Assembly (NCBI GenBank): GCA_029262235.1 | Contig: JAJCZU010000004.1 | Location: 124,001 to 188,000, forward strand | Source: Candidatus Eiseniibacteriota bacterium | GTDB taxonomy: Bacteria; Orphanbacterota; Orphanbacteria; Orphanbacterales; Orphanbacteraceae | DNA: 64,000 nt | Reading direction: 5' to 3' | Shown: one piece after another, positions 26,108 to 36,096 of the stretch | Layout of the letters: each line of letters starts with the position of its first letter | How positions within the stretch are numbered: position 1 is the stretch's first letter | The notes under the pieces: generated by a model | The model's database searches: none | Told to the model about the DNA's origin: nothing | Seen by the model: the letters and a program-made list of their open reading frames with translations, nothing else | Made by a program: the position numbers and the translations under genes

Positions 26108-28294
26108 ATGCGAGGACTGTTCCTTTTCGTCTTGATCTTGTTGGGTGCAGATAGAGAGACTGCGCTAGGTACTCAGACATTTGTAGACCCAACTCCTGGG
26201 GAATCATTCCAGCTGGTACAAGAACAAGCCTTTCTTGCCGCGGTTGATACATTGTATGTTCTTCGTTTCGATGACTTGCCTTCGGGGACGATCACCGGTT
26301 CGGAGTGGTCCAGCCTGGGAGTTACTCTTTCAAATCCAGGCGGCACGGGATTGAGGTTGCGAGAGAACTGGGGAAACGGAGTTCCCCGGTCAAATCCGAA
26401 CGCTCTCTATTCCGATGCTACATCGCCAAACTCCAATGTTTGTTTCCAACTTGATCCGCCAAGGCTCGCCGTGGCGGTATGGGTGATCGACTCGGAGATA
26501 GAAGAGGGCGTCGAAGACATCAGCGTCTTTGACACACACGATTCTCTTCTTGCTTCAGTTCCTCTTCCAGCTTTGGGCGCTTTTTCTTCAGGACAGGACG
26601 CAAATTTCTTTGTCGGCTTCCTGTCAGAGGTGCCGATTGCGCGTCTTTTTATGAACGAGTCACCTACGGATGGAGACGGCGTTGGAATAGACAACTATAT
26701 CGCAGCCCATACTCCTCAGGCAGGTCTGTGCGTCGTCAATCAGGAAGAGAAAATCAGCTCTACTCAGGGAGGATTCACCGGCCCGCTCGACAACTCGGAC
26801 GCGTTCGGCGTCGAGATGACCGCGATCGGTGACCTCAACGATGACGGTGTCATCGATCTCGCCGTAGGTGCCGCGAGCGACGGTGATGGACAAGTCGACG
26901 CAGGGGCCGTGTACGTTCTATTCCTCGACAATACGGGTGCCGTCATCGACGAGCAGAAGATCAGCGCTGTCGCAGGAAGCCTCGGCGTTTCGTTGGTCCA
27001 GGGGGAGCACTTCGGGTCCGACATTGCGGCGCTTGGCGATCTCGACGGCGACGGCGTGGAAGACATTGCCGTCGGCGCTCCTGGTACGGATCCGCCCGCC
27101 GCCACCGGAAAAGGGGCGGTGTATGTACTCCTTCTCAATACAGACGGCACGGTCAAGAGTACGATGAAGATCACGGATGGCGACGGCGGATTCACGGGGG
27201 CCTTGCAGGATGGCGATGAATTCGGCTACTCCGTCGCGTGTCTCGGCGATGTCGACGGCGACTCGATTCCAGATCTTGCAGTAGGCGCCATTCGAGACGG
27301 CAACACGGGTTCGGCCTACGTTCTGCTCATGAATGCGAACGGCACGGTCAAGTCGCACAACAAGATCGCGACCGGTGCGGGAGGGTTCGTCGGTCCGCTC
27401 ACGCCGGGTGATTTCTTCGGAGACAGCGTGTCTCCGCTGGACGATCTGAACGGGGACGGGGTCCCGGATCTCGTCATCGGCGCCACGTTCGACAACACGG
27501 CGGCTCCCAATGGTGGAGCAATCTGGATCTGCTTCCTCGATTCGACGGGGCAGGTGATTGCCGACCATCGTGTCACTTCGAATGTTCCGGCCTTCAGCGG
27601 TGTGCTGAGCGAGGACGACACGTGGGGTGCTTCGATCTCGTACCTCGGCGACTATGATTCAGACGGCTTCATCGATCTCGCCGTCGGGGCGAACGGGGAC
27701 GATGACGGAGGCGCGCCGCTTACCGCCAATCGTGGGGCTGTTCATGTTCTTTCTCTCGACAGTGCGGGCGAAGTTGTCCGCGCCTGGACGATCAGCGATA
27801 CGGCCGGCTGTTTCGGCGGTCTGCTCGAAGATGGCGATCAGTTCGGCCACGGAACGGCCGCTCTTGGTGACCTGAACGGGGACGGGATCGGCGACCTCGC
27901 CGTCGGAGCAATCGGCGATGATGATGGTGGCGAGAACCGCGGCGCGGTCCATGTGCTGTTCCTCGGCAACCCGCCACCCATTCCGACGGATGTTGCGGTC
28001 GCGAACGAATCAGTGCCGGCGACAGGACGACTTCGCATCGCCCCGAATCCTTTCAACCCGACCACTCTCATCAGTTTTGACGCGCCCGCGAGAGCAAGGG
28101 TCGAGCTCGATGTTTATGACCTGCGAGGAAGGCTCGTGAAGACTCTCATCTCAGGCAATCAGACTTCCGAGCAACGGGCCGTCGCTTGGGATGGGTCGAC
28201 GAACCGCGGGACGCGAGCCGCATCAGGTACGTATTTCATGCGGCTCGTGATCGATGGTTCCTCCGAGACACAGAAGGTGACGCTGATCAAGTAA
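26108..28294 (+). CDS. Secreted FG-GAP repeat protein, tandem paralogue
   Basis: A 728-residue protein. AGGAGGGG lies about 10 bases before ATG 26108; the reading frame runs far upstream but overlaps the previous gene. Signal peptide LFLFVLILLGADRETALG. The N-terminal domain (VLRFDDLPSGTITGSEWSSLGVTL..., about 170 residues) differs from the one at 23911. The seven FG-GAP repeats are, however, very similar block by block (KITDGDGGFTGALQDGDEFGYSVACLGD and so on). FlgD-like end: APNPFNPTTLISF, VYDLRGRLVKTL, ASGTYFMRL, ending QKVTLIK. The pattern shows domain shuffling on a shared propeller plus tail. Confidence 0.9.
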   Translation: MRGLFLFVLILLGADRETALGTQTFVDPTPGESFQLVQEQAFLAAVDTLYVLRFDDLPSGTITGSEWSSLGVTLSNPGGTGLRLRENWGNGVPRSNPNALYSDATSPNSNVCFQLDPPRLAVAVWVIDSEIEEGVEDISVFDTHDSLLASVPLPALGAFSSGQDANFFVGFLSEVPIARLFMNESPTDGDGVGIDNYIAAHTPQAGLCVVNQEEKISSTQGGFTGPLDNSDAFGVEMTAIGDLNDDGVIDLAVGAASDGDGQVDAGAVYVLFLDNTGAVIDEQKISAVAGSLGVSLVQGEHFGSDIAALGDLDGDGVEDIAVGAPGTDPPAATGKGAVYVLLLNTDGTVKSTMKITDGDGGFTGALQDGDEFGYSVACLGDVDGDSIPDLAVGAIRDGNTGSAYVLLMNANGTVKSHNKIATGAGGFVGPLTPGDFFGDSVSPLDDLNGDGVPDLVIGATFDNTAAPNGGAIWICFLDSTGQVIADHRVTSNVPAFSGVLSEDDTWGASISYLGDYDSDGFIDLAVGANGDDDGGAPLTANRGAVHVLSLDSAGEVVRAWTISDTAGCFGGLLEDGDQFGHGTAALGDLNGDGIGDLAVGAIGDDDGGENRGAVHVLFLGNPPPIPTDVAVANESVPATGRLRIAPNPFNPTTLISFDAPARARVELDVYDLRGRLVKTLISGNQTSEQRAVAWDGSTNRGTRAASGTYFMRLVIDGSSETQKVTLIK

Positions 28295-28384
28295 GAACAC
28301 GAGATTCGCGACGTATCGACCGAGCTGCAGATGCACTGGGACGGCCGGACGGTGCGGCGATTACTCCAACCCAAAGGGCGAACG

Positions 28385-31300
28385 ATGAACTGTTCTTTGA
28401 AACGAAAGCAAATGGATGGCCAGGCAAAACCAGGACCAGGAGGATTCCTCTCGCGTATTCATGCGAAGAATACCTGGCTCGCGCTCTTTGTGGTGCTCCT
28501 ATGCTCTCTCCCTGTGGGTTCTGCTATTGCAGTCGAAGTTACAATTACATTCGATGGAATGACTTCATCATCTCCGTATACCGAGAGCGGGTTTACATTC
28601 ACTGGCCCACTGACTCCGAATCTTGGCGGTTTCTTCATGGGTGGCTCTCAGGCGCCTGTGAACGTAGCCTACACGGGTGCCCCATTCGACTTAGTAAGTG
28701 TCGACGTAATTGATGGCGCCGGATCACACTTTCAGTTTGACGGTGACGGATGTCTTCAACAGGGCAGCACGGCTCATGTCGGGTCGACGCTTGTCTTCAG
28801 CACAACTTGTCATGGAATCACAGGGTTTCGTTTGTTTGCCGCCAGTTTCAGTAACTTCACGATTGACAACCTAGTTATCAATGTCCCCGGAGATCCAGGT
28901 GTCATACCGATGGAAAGTTCGGTAGGACCGCCCCCAGGATACTCTGGGAATGGCCTCACAGGAGAGTACTACGACGTCCCCGCCACCTCGACAGGGCAAG
29001 CTGAGACGATTGTCGCATCCAACAACCCCGATGCGAGTTTTCTTGCAAGTAGTATCGATTATCCGAACGGAGGGCCTGATGTTCTTTTTTCGGGGGACAC
29101 GATTGGTCAATTTCTTGGGACAGATGCTTTTGGCGCACCTCATGACTCAGATCCGATGCCAGGCTTTGTGTTCACATTCAATGGATACATTGAGGTGACA
29201 TCCGAAATGGACACGGACACGGCATCTCCTGCGATCGACATACTCTTTGCTCTCGGGTCAGACGATGGCAGCCGGCTCTTAGTTGCAGGGAACACTGTCG
29301 TGGACAATGGCGGTGAACACCCCTTCGGATCGCAAGTCGGTTTCGCAAGCTTTGAGTCTGCCGGACTCTACCCTGTCGATATTATTTACTACAACAACAC
29401 TTTCGGAGGCGGGCTGGAATGGAGCTCAAGCATTCCAGGTGGGGCCCTGTCGGGCGGACCGGCTGGGGCTGAAGCCATCCTGCCTCCTTCGGTACTCTAT
29501 AGCCAGATACCATCCACGCAAACATGCGACCTCGACCTCGTCCTCGACCTCGACGGCACCGATGCTCATGTTCTTATCCCCGACTCCGCCTCCCTCGATG
29601 GCATGGCCGATTTAACTGTCGAGGCCGAAGCGAGTATCCGCTCTTTCGGCGATACCGTCGACGTCGCTACCAAGTGGAAGTCGGAACTCAGTGGTGAAGG
29701 AAGTTGGATGCTTGGTGCGACCCCCGATGGGCGCCCCTTCTTCACCGTGAGCGGCGATGGCAACAATGGAACGACGGTCACATCCTCACAGGCCATGATT
29801 CTCGATGAATGCCATCACATCGCCGGAGTCTATTCCTCCTCGCTCGAATCCCTGTGGGTCTATCTCGATGGTCAGTTGGTCGGGTCGAGTGGAAGCGTTA
29901 CAGAAGGATCGGTTTTCGATTCCGATTCCAAAGTTCTGATCGGCGCCGTCGATCACACCGGTGCCACGCGAGAGGCGGACGCTGAGATCGACGAGGTTCG
30001 TATCTGGAATAGAGAGCTTCCGGCAGCATCGATTCAACAGAACCTCGGAGTGGCACTGGACTCCGCGTATTTCGCCACAACAGACAGTGGCCTTGTCGGC
30101 TATTGGCGATTTGACTGCTCCGCTGACCTCGGAATTGGTGGAGACGGGACCGACGATGTCATGGATCTTTCCGTGCAAGGAAATCACGGTGACCTGGAGA
30201 GCGATGCAAGGCTGTGGCCGGGGACATGCAACAACTCGACATTTCCGTGTACGCCGCTACTCGGGAGCTACCCGTGCATGGCCACGTCTGAGTTCCTGAT
30301 CAACAACGCAACGCCGGCTCTCGCCGGCTCCCTCCAAACGGAAGATGTCTTTGGAACAAGCGTCGCTTCACTCGGTGACCTGAATGGCGACCTCTACCCC
30401 GAACTCGCAGTGGGTGCAAAGGATTTTGACGGCACGGGAACAAAGCAGGGCGCTATCTGGATTCTGTTCTCGGACTCGCTGGGCGGTGTTGAATCTGCTC
30501 GCCGGATCTCCAATGGTACGTCGGGCCTGCTCCTTGACGACGGCGACCGATTCGGCACATCCGTAGCCGCCCTCGGCGACCTCGATTCGAACGGGGTCAT
30601 CGATATCGCTGTCGGATCGCCGCACCACAACAACGAGGGGGCGATCTGGGTTGTGTACCTTGACAGCCTGGGCTCAGCGGACAGCCTGAAGAAGCTGACG
30701 GGGCCGGGTACGCCGAACTCCGCCTTTGGACGATCCGTTTGTTCACTCGGGGATCTCGACGAAGCAGGGCCGGGTGCGTTGACGCTTGCTGTGGGTGCCG
30801 ACAGCGAAACCATGGCCGGTTCACCATCTGGAGCGGTATACATCCTGACGCTGAACGGCATGGAGGACACGATCAGCACGAAGCGAATCGGGGCGAATGC
30901 CGGAATCCCGGCAGGTGAACTGGACGCCAACGACGAGTTCGGTTGGGCGGTGACTCATGTTGCCGGACACGCACCGCTGGGACAGGCAACCCTCGCAGTC
31001 TCCGCCGTGAACGACGACGACGGTGCATTCAGTAACAGTGGTTTCGAACGCGGAGCGGTTTGGCTTCTCACTCTCGACTCAACTGCAACTGTAGTCGCAT
31101 ATCAGAAAGTCAGCGACTCCGAGGGACAATCTGAACTCGACCTCAACGATCTTGACGGCTTCGGTTACTCACTCGCGTCACTGGGCGATTTCGACGGCGA
31201 CGGGCTTCACGACGTAGCTGTCGGCGCGATTCGAGACTGTGATGGCGGCAATCAACACGGCGCGGTCTATGTCTTCTCTATCGATACAACGGGTATAGCC

Positions 31301-33136
31301 GTTGACTTTCGCAAGATCAGCGACACACATGGCGGCTTCGATGGAGCTCTGGACGACAAAGATCGCTTCGGCCGTTCGATCGCTCTACTTGGCGACCTCG
31401 ACTCCAATGGTGTTGTCGACATCGCTGTCGGGGCATCGGGCGATGACGGAACCTCCGGCTCGCCCTCGGAAAACTATGGTGGGGTCTGGATACTCGGACT
31501 CGCGGATTCATGTTTGATTCAGCCGCCAGATCCCTGTGATCTACCCTCTCCAGTTGAGTCGTTCACAAAGATCGATAATCGTGCACTGCAATCGCTGCCC
31601 GAGCAGATCTCGGACACGGATGCGTTTGGCAGCGCAGTGACATCAGTGGGGGATCTCGACGGCAACGGAGTCACTGACCTGGCGATCGGTTTGCCTGGAT
31701 TCAGCATCGAACCTGCTCTTAGCTGGGGAGCAGTGTGGATCGTATTCCGAGACTCCCTGGGTGCCGTCACGAGCGTGACGCCAATCACTGATGGCGAGGG
31801 AGGTTTCAGTTCCGGAATACTTGAAGATAACGCCTCTCTTGGGAAGTCGGTTGCAAACCTTGGAGACTGGAATGGAGATGGTTTCCCTGAGCTCGGTGTC
31901 GGTGCACCTGTCATGGACGGTGGCCAGGGAAGAATGTTCGTACTCTACCTGAACGGCACGGGCGCCGCAGACTCGAGCAAGATGTATGGCGGCAATCTCG
32001 GAGGGTTCCCCGATTCATTGGACCCGACGGACGAGTTTGGCAGTTCGATTGCGGCTCTCGGTGATCTTGATGGGAATGGGATTGCCGAGATTGCAGTAGG
32101 GGCCCAGAATTCGGACGCATCACGCGGATCAATATGGATCGTATTCCCCACCGATTCGGGGACGGTAGGATCAGCAACAGAGATTGGAAACGGAATGGGA
32201 GGAGTCTCCCTGGACGTTGGGGATGTGTTCGGTTCGAATCTCGCGTCCCTCGGAGATCTTGATGGCGACGGAACATGGGAGTTGGCTGTCGGCGCTCCAG
32301 ATGACGATGACTTGCCTACGAATTCGGGTGCGGTCTGGATTCTCTCAATAGACTCGACGGGATCGGCGCAGTCGTCACAGAAGATCAGTGCCACGCAAGG
32401 TGGCCTTCCCGCGGGCATTCTTGAGCCGGCCGATCATTTCGGCAGTTCGATCAGCGCAATCGACGACCTGAACGATGATGGTGTCCCGGACATGATCGTG
32501 GGCGCTCCGCTCGATGATCTTGGAGAACCCACGAATCCCAACGCCGATCGTGGAGCGGTTTGGATACTTCTAATGAATACAGATGGAACCGTGAATGGAG
32601 TGTCCAAGATAGGTGATGGCCTGAACGGATTTCCTGAGGACTCCCTGGAGACGCAAGACTGGTTTGGGGCTTCGGTTGCCTCTGTCGGCGATCTTAATGG
32701 CGACGGCATTGTCGATCTTGCTGTGGGCGCATCGAGAGATGATGACTCGACGGCTACCAATTCCGGCGCGGTTTGGATTCTAGAGCTGAATGCACTGTGT
32801 GCGATCGCGACGACGGTCAGCGGCCCTGACGACGAAGCGGGCGGCTCGGTGCCCTGGGCCACTGCCAAACGTTTGCAAATCAGGCCGAACCCTGCAAATC
32901 CTTCGATACAGTTGCGATTCACAATGGAGCGCAAAGAACGGGTTTCGCTTTCTATCTACGACATTCGTGGTAGGGAAATCAAACGCTTACTCGATGGCGT
33001 ATTGGACGCCGGTTCTCATGAAACGACGTGGAATGGTAGCGGTCACGATGGGCGAACTGTGTCATCCGGAATCTACTTCGCTGTGGTGCAGAAGGGCGCC
33101 GATCGTGAAGTCTCGAAGTTCGTGATTCTCAAGTAG
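28385..33136 (+). CDS. Giant secreted PA14-LamG-FG-GAP protein with FlgD-like end
   Basis: A 1583-residue protein. ATG 28385 has AAAGGGCG upstream; the signal helix is TWLALFVVLLCSLPVGSAIA after a long charged n-region. Order: an unknown beta domain (about 50-180); a PA14-like domain (GLTGEYYDV to GLEWSSSIPGG, about 200-355) with DDGSRLLVAGNTVVDNGGEH; a LamG/concanavalin-like domain (LDLDGTDAHVLIPDSASLD to EIDEVRIWNREL, about 385-560); about fourteen FG-GAP repeats in two propellers (about 650-1480); a FlgD-like end (IRPNPANPSIQLRF, IYDIRGREIKRL, SSGIYFAVV, ending KFVILK). Likely a sugar-binding surface adhesin. Confidence 0.92.
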   Translation: MNCSLKRKQMDGQAKPGPGGFLSRIHAKNTWLALFVVLLCSLPVGSAIAVEVTITFDGMTSSSPYTESGFTFTGPLTPNLGGFFMGGSQAPVNVAYTGAPFDLVSVDVIDGAGSHFQFDGDGCLQQGSTAHVGSTLVFSTTCHGITGFRLFAASFSNFTIDNLVINVPGDPGVIPMESSVGPPPGYSGNGLTGEYYDVPATSTGQAETIVASNNPDASFLASSIDYPNGGPDVLFSGDTIGQFLGTDAFGAPHDSDPMPGFVFTFNGYIEVTSEMDTDTASPAIDILFALGSDDGSRLLVAGNTVVDNGGEHPFGSQVGFASFESAGLYPVDIIYYNNTFGGGLEWSSSIPGGALSGGPAGAEAILPPSVLYSQIPSTQTCDLDLVLDLDGTDAHVLIPDSASLDGMADLTVEAEASIRSFGDTVDVATKWKSELSGEGSWMLGATPDGRPFFTVSGDGNNGTTVTSSQAMILDECHHIAGVYSSSLESLWVYLDGQLVGSSGSVTEGSVFDSDSKVLIGAVDHTGATREADAEIDEVRIWNRELPAASIQQNLGVALDSAYFATTDSGLVGYWRFDCSADLGIGGDGTDDVMDLSVQGNHGDLESDARLWPGTCNNSTFPCTPLLGSYPCMATSEFLINNATPALAGSLQTEDVFGTSVASLGDLNGDLYPELAVGAKDFDGTGTKQGAIWILFSDSLGGVESARRISNGTSGLLLDDGDRFGTSVAALGDLDSNGVIDIAVGSPHHNNEGAIWVVYLDSLGSADSLKKLTGPGTPNSAFGRSVCSLGDLDEAGPGALTLAVGADSETMAGSPSGAVYILTLNGMEDTISTKRIGANAGIPAGELDANDEFGWAVTHVAGHAPLGQATLAVSAVNDDDGAFSNSGFERGAVWLLTLDSTATVVAYQKVSDSEGQSELDLNDLDGFGYSLASLGDFDGDGLHDVAVGAIRDCDGGNQHGAVYVFSIDTTGIAVDFRKISDTHGGFDGALDDKDRFGRSIALLGDLDSNGVVDIAVGASGDDGTSGSPSENYGGVWILGLADSCLIQPPDPCDLPSPVESFTKIDNRALQSLPEQISDTDAFGSAVTSVGDLDGNGVTDLAIGLPGFSIEPALSWGAVWIVFRDSLGAVTSVTPITDGEGGFSSGILEDNASLGKSVANLGDWNGDGFPELGVGAPVMDGGQGRMFVLYLNGTGAADSSKMYGGNLGGFPDSLDPTDEFGSSIAALGDLDGNGIAEIAVGAQNSDASRGSIWIVFPTDSGTVGSATEIGNGMGGVSLDVGDVFGSNLASLGDLDGDGTWELAVGAPDDDDLPTNSGAVWILSIDSTGSAQSSQKISATQGGLPAGILEPADHFGSSISAIDDLNDDGVPDMIVGAPLDDLGEPTNPNADRGAVWILLMNTDGTVNGVSKIGDGLNGFPEDSLETQDWFGASVASVGDLNGDGIVDLAVGASRDDDSTATNSGAVWILELNALCAIATTVSGPDDEAGGSVPWATAKRLQIRPNPANPSIQLRFTMERKERVSLSIYDIRGREIKRLLDGVLDAGSHETTWNGSGHDGRTVSSGIYFAVVQKGADREVSKFVILK

Positions 33137-33219
33137 CCCCCCGCTGGGTCGTAGGTTCGAGTCCTACCCGGGCAGCCAGATGACAAAGCCCCGCGCACAG
33201 ATGCGCGGGGCTTTGTCGT
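33137..33219 (+). repeat. tRNA-3'/terminator part of the repeat
   Basis: The segment begins at the base after the stop codon of the FG-GAP gene: CCGCTGGGTCGTAGG, TTCGAGT, CCTAC, CGGGCAG, CCA to 33178. An exact T-arm is kept; the acceptor strand has one change. The terminator that follows has a different sequence from the other copies. Confidence 0.75.
33182..33217. terminator. Strong bidirectional terminator
   Basis: GACAAAGCCCCGCGC pairs perfectly with GCGCGGGGCTTTGTC around ACAGAT. It lies between the ends of convergent genes at 33136 and 33243 and likely stops both. Confidence 0.8.
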
Positions 33220-33242
33220 TCCAAGGCAAGTTCGGGCAGGGC

Positions 33243-33983
33243 TCACGGGCAGGGAATCGCGTCCATGATCGCCTGAGCGGCCGCGATCAGCGCATCGGCC
33301 TGATCCTCGGTGAGCTGGTTTCCGCGAAAGACTTCCACACAGGTGATGAAGGCGCGGAGCTCACGACAGGCAGTATCGATGTCGTTGTTGTCCAGTGCGT
33401 CCGCGGCCCGCTCCAGTTTGGCGCAGAGCGTGGTCTTCACCGGCGGATCGATCGGCAGGTTTAGAATTTCCTCCTTCAGATTATCGATCATCTCTTCGGC
33501 GGGAGGAAGTTCGATCGTCACATGAAATGTGATCGGGGGTTCGCAGGGGCCGCTGATGCAGTTGGCGGTGATCGTAAACGTGTCCGTCGTACTGTTGTCC
33601 GCGGCATCGTTGGTGTACATGAAGCCTGGCTCGCAGTTCAGCGCCATGCTGCCGCCCAGTTGCAGTGTGTTCATGGTGCCGTGGCTGGGCAGCGTCGTGA
33701 CATTGATGGTCGTAATGGCGCCGCCCTCACCGGGTACCGCCCACGGAACCGGCAGACACGCACTGGTGCCGCCGTTCGGCACTGTGATGTTCATGATGGT
33801 GGCCTGGGAACTGGTGGCGGGGCGGAACCTCTCCGCCCCCCGGCCACCGGCGGGTCTCGTTTCGAGCTTGTCGGCGGAGACGCTGCTCGTGATCGGGGCC
33901 GTCGTTTCGCTGCACGACTGCAGGAACAGCGGCAGGCCGGCGAAAAGCGTAACGGGAATCAATAGCTGAAGTTGGCGTCGCAT
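33243..33983 (-). CDS. Lipoprotein with cadherin-like and FIMAH-like domains
   Basis: A 246-residue minus-strand lipoprotein. AGGAGG lies 8 bases before ATG 33983. The lipobox is LPLFLQSC. Residues about 65-160 look like a bacterial cadherin/Ig domain (NVTTLPSHGTMNTLQLGGSMALNCEPGFMYTNDAADNSTTDTFTIT). The last 75 residues (LKEEILNLPIDPPVKTTLCAKLERAADALDNNDIDTACRELRAF) are helical and match the FIMAH-type domain found at the ends of many secreted bacterial proteins. Surface binding is inferred. It converges on the giant FG-GAP gene and shares its terminator. Confidence 0.85.
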   Translation of the reverse strand: MRRQLQLLIPVTLFAGLPLFLQSCSETTAPITSSVSADKLETRPAGGRGAERFRPATSSQATIMNITVPNGGTSACLPVPWAVPGEGGAITTINVTTLPSHGTMNTLQLGGSMALNCEPGFMYTNDAADNSTTDTFTITANCISGPCEPPITFHVTIELPPAEEMIDNLKEEILNLPIDPPVKTTLCAKLERAADALDNNDIDTACRELRAFITCVEVFRGNQLTEDQADALIAAAQAIMDAIPCP

Positions 33984-34228
33984 GGTGCGTCCTCCTGACT
34001 CGACCCCTCGCGCGGGGGAGCCTGTGTGCGGTATCGGGTCCGTGTCTTTCACGTCTACTAAACCAACCGCAAAAGGCCGCCCGGACCCGACACGGGAAAA
34101 CAGGGGACATTATTGTGCTCGATTCGGGCCTGGAGCCCGCGCGGATCCATGAAGCAAATCGATCATAGTGCGGCGGGGATCCCCATGACAATAGAGCGGG
34201 AGCGATGCGGAGCGGCCCTCGGCCCTCT

Positions 34229-35038
34229 TTATCCATTGATGTTCACAAGGCCCATCTCAAAGCTGCCTGCCTTGCGGTACTGAACGGCCGGGAAGTCTCT
34301 CGCCCACTTCCCGGGGGCGAGCCCCTCGATGATGAAGGAGAATTCGGCTCTGTCTTTCAGGCTGGCGCTCGAGAAGCGGACAATGAGGCGATAGCCGTCG
34401 TCGTGGACGTAGTCTGCCGGATTCAGTTGAATCGAATCAGTGCCGACGCTCACGAACTTGTGCGTTGAGATCGTGTCGCTTGGTGTCGTGCCTTGCAGAG
34501 TCTCGGAAACCTGCCCCGGAAGTCCTTTGACCACACCGGAAATTTTTCGTCTTCGAACGATGCTCTTTATCTCGAGACTGCTCGGGCGCAGGACGAGATC
34601 CCGATCGGAAAACTTCAGGTACACGCGAGCCGGGTCAATGGTGTGCTCTTCCGTTTCAGGATTCACAAGAATGTCGAATGTCACGGAAGGCTCGGAGTTG
34701 TCAAACAGCGCTGCGATCCATTCGACTGGAAACACCGGGACTACTGGCAGCACAGGGCCCACGAGAATCAGAAAGTCGGAGTCTCTGCACGAAATCCGGA
34801 TATGCAGAGAGTCATTGTCAACGACGAGGGCTTCCGGCGGTCCGGTATCCATCCACTTCCAATGCGCGCTGACAGTCGGGTTACGCTCGGGGTTTCCCTG
34901 GTTTTCGGCCGGCGTGAAATAATCCATGCTTGCGACATAACCACACCCGAACAGTTGCAGGCAGACGCAGACGCTCGTAATCAAACATGCCCATGCCGCC
35001 CGGCGCTTTCGATCGGACCGTAAGGGTGCGCGAGTCAC
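34229..35038 (-). CDS. Predicted lipoprotein, unknown function
   Basis: A 269-residue protein. The GTG at 35038 overlaps the previous stop as GTGA and has GGAGAA 5 bases upstream, so it is preferred to the GTG at 35056. The lipobox is VCLQLFGC. The mature part is beta-rich (ALVVDNDSLHIRISCRDSDFLILVG, PSVTFDILVNPETEEHTIDPARVYLKFSD), with a proline-rich loop (GPVLPVVPVFPVEW). I do not recognise a family. Translational coupling ties it to the lipoprotein gene at 35035. Confidence 0.78.
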   Translation of the reverse strand: MTRAPLRSDRKRRAAWACLITSVCVCLQLFGCGYVASMDYFTPAENQGNPERNPTVSAHWKWMDTGPPEALVVDNDSLHIRISCRDSDFLILVGPVLPVVPVFPVEWIAALFDNSEPSVTFDILVNPETEEHTIDPARVYLKFSDRDLVLRPSSLEIKSIVRRRKISGVVKGLPGQVSETLQGTTPSDTISTHKFVSVGTDSIQLNPADYVHDDGYRLIVRFSSASLKDRAEFSFIIEGLAPGKWARDFPAVQYRKAGSFEMGLVNING

Positions 35039-35439
35039 TCGACTTCTCCGGACCACCGGATCAGGGTCGCCGACACATAGCGGGTCGTTGTAGAGCCATT
35101 CTCCGTCTTTGTCGTGATCTCTTCGTCTCCGATCATGATCAGCGCGTCGCCTCCAGCCTGGCAGGCCTCCTGTATCATCTCCGGTAACACATCTCCGCTA
35201 CCCAGAAGCATGACGGTTTCTTTTCCCTCGACCACTCCGAGCTCCTCATAGGGTCGATCGGGCAGTTTCGCTGCGAATATTTCGATCGGACACTCTTCGG
35301 GCTTGGGGGGATACGTGTTGCCAAAGGAGACATACTTTGCCGAAGTTCCGATTTCGACGAACTTGGAATACGCGGAACATCCGGCGAGTACGAGAACAAG
35401 AGCGAGGCAGGATGATAGCAACACCCCTGCGCTTTTCAT
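35035..35439 (-). CDS. Small lipoprotein, paralogue A
   Basis: A 134-residue lipoprotein. ATG 35439 follows GAGGAGG; the lipobox is VLVLAGC. The mature part has the block YVSFGNTYPPKPEECPIEIFAAKLPDRPYEELGVVEGKE...ACQAGGDALIMIGDEE, shared with the neighbour at 35485 (about 50% identical by eye over 80 residues). The repeated CPIEI and GGDALIM motifs resemble small periplasmic sensors of the YbjQ/RcsF-like kind, but this is only a resemblance. It lies 45 bases after its paralogue, which argues for tandem duplication. Confidence 0.82.
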   Translation of the reverse strand: MKSAGVLLSSCLALVLVLAGCSAYSKFVEIGTSAKYVSFGNTYPPKPEECPIEIFAAKLPDRPYEELGVVEGKETVMLLGSGDVLPEMIQEACQAGGDALIMIGDEEITTKTENGSTTTRYVSATLIRWSGEVE

Positions 35440-35484
35440 GCAAGGCCTCCTCGGCAAACGTTCATCTGCACCTTGAACGGCCTG

Positions 35485-35841
35485 TCAGTCTTCGTCGATC
35501 CATCGAACTACAGTTGCCGTGACACTGTGCTCCGAGTTCTGTCCGCGCTGGTTCGCCGTCATGATGAGTGCATCACCACCCGCCGCACACGCTTGCTGTT
35601 TCAGCTTGGGGAGAATGCTCTCGAGAGACTCCATGGGCCAGCTGCCTGCCCCTTCGACAATCCCGATTTCATCGTAAGCCCGTGTGGGAAGTTTAGTCGT
35701 ATAAATTTCAATAGGGCAGTCTTCGGCGCGGGCGGGATATGTGTTGCCGGTGGATATGTAGGTTGCCTTCGCGCATGCACCACAAAACACGAGGGAAATT
35801 GTCATGATGAGATTGCGTGTCCATTTCGATCTTGAAGACAT
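35485..35841 (-). CDS. Small lipoprotein, paralogue B
   Basis: A 118-residue protein; ATG 35841 is chosen from the signal sequence (WTRNLIMTISLVFCGAC) and an upstream AAAGG. The longer frame to 36171 runs into non-coding sequence. The lipobox is VFCGAC. The core is TYISTGNTYPARAEDCPIEIYTTKLPTRAYDEIGIVEGAGS, then LKQQACAAGGDALIM. It is first in the minus-strand group and divergent from the kinase gene at 36110. Confidence 0.8.
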   Translation of the reverse strand: MSSRSKWTRNLIMTISLVFCGACAKATYISTGNTYPARAEDCPIEIYTTKLPTRAYDEIGIVEGAGSWPMESLESILPKLKQQACAAGGDALIMTANQRGQNSEHSVTATVVRWIDED

Positions 35842-36050
35842 GCGGTGCCTTTCTGGAGAGGAGTGCGCTGTCCAGCTTATTGAATGGAGAGCGATTGTTG
35901 AAGCACAATCTAAAAAAGGTGCTGCATTCAGATGCCCCCTCAGGTTATCTCCCTGGCGATCGCCCATGAGGGGCATGGACGGCGGTGATCCGCCTGTACT
36001 CCTGTGGAGCTCATGCAGGGGGACAGTCGCTCTCTGTGGTCGCTGTATCA

Positions 36051-36072
36051 GCGTCTCGCCTCGCCGAGACTC
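36051..36072 (+). repeat. Possible right-end fragment of the composite repeat
   Basis: GCGTCTCGCCTCGCCGAGAC resembles the GTCTC...GAGAC end. Just upstream, CCTGTGGAGCTC is a weak form of the CTGTGG box. It lies in the 268-base gap between divergent genes. Confidence 0.35.
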
Positions 36073-36096
36073 CGCCTCACCATGATCCGGTTCTGC

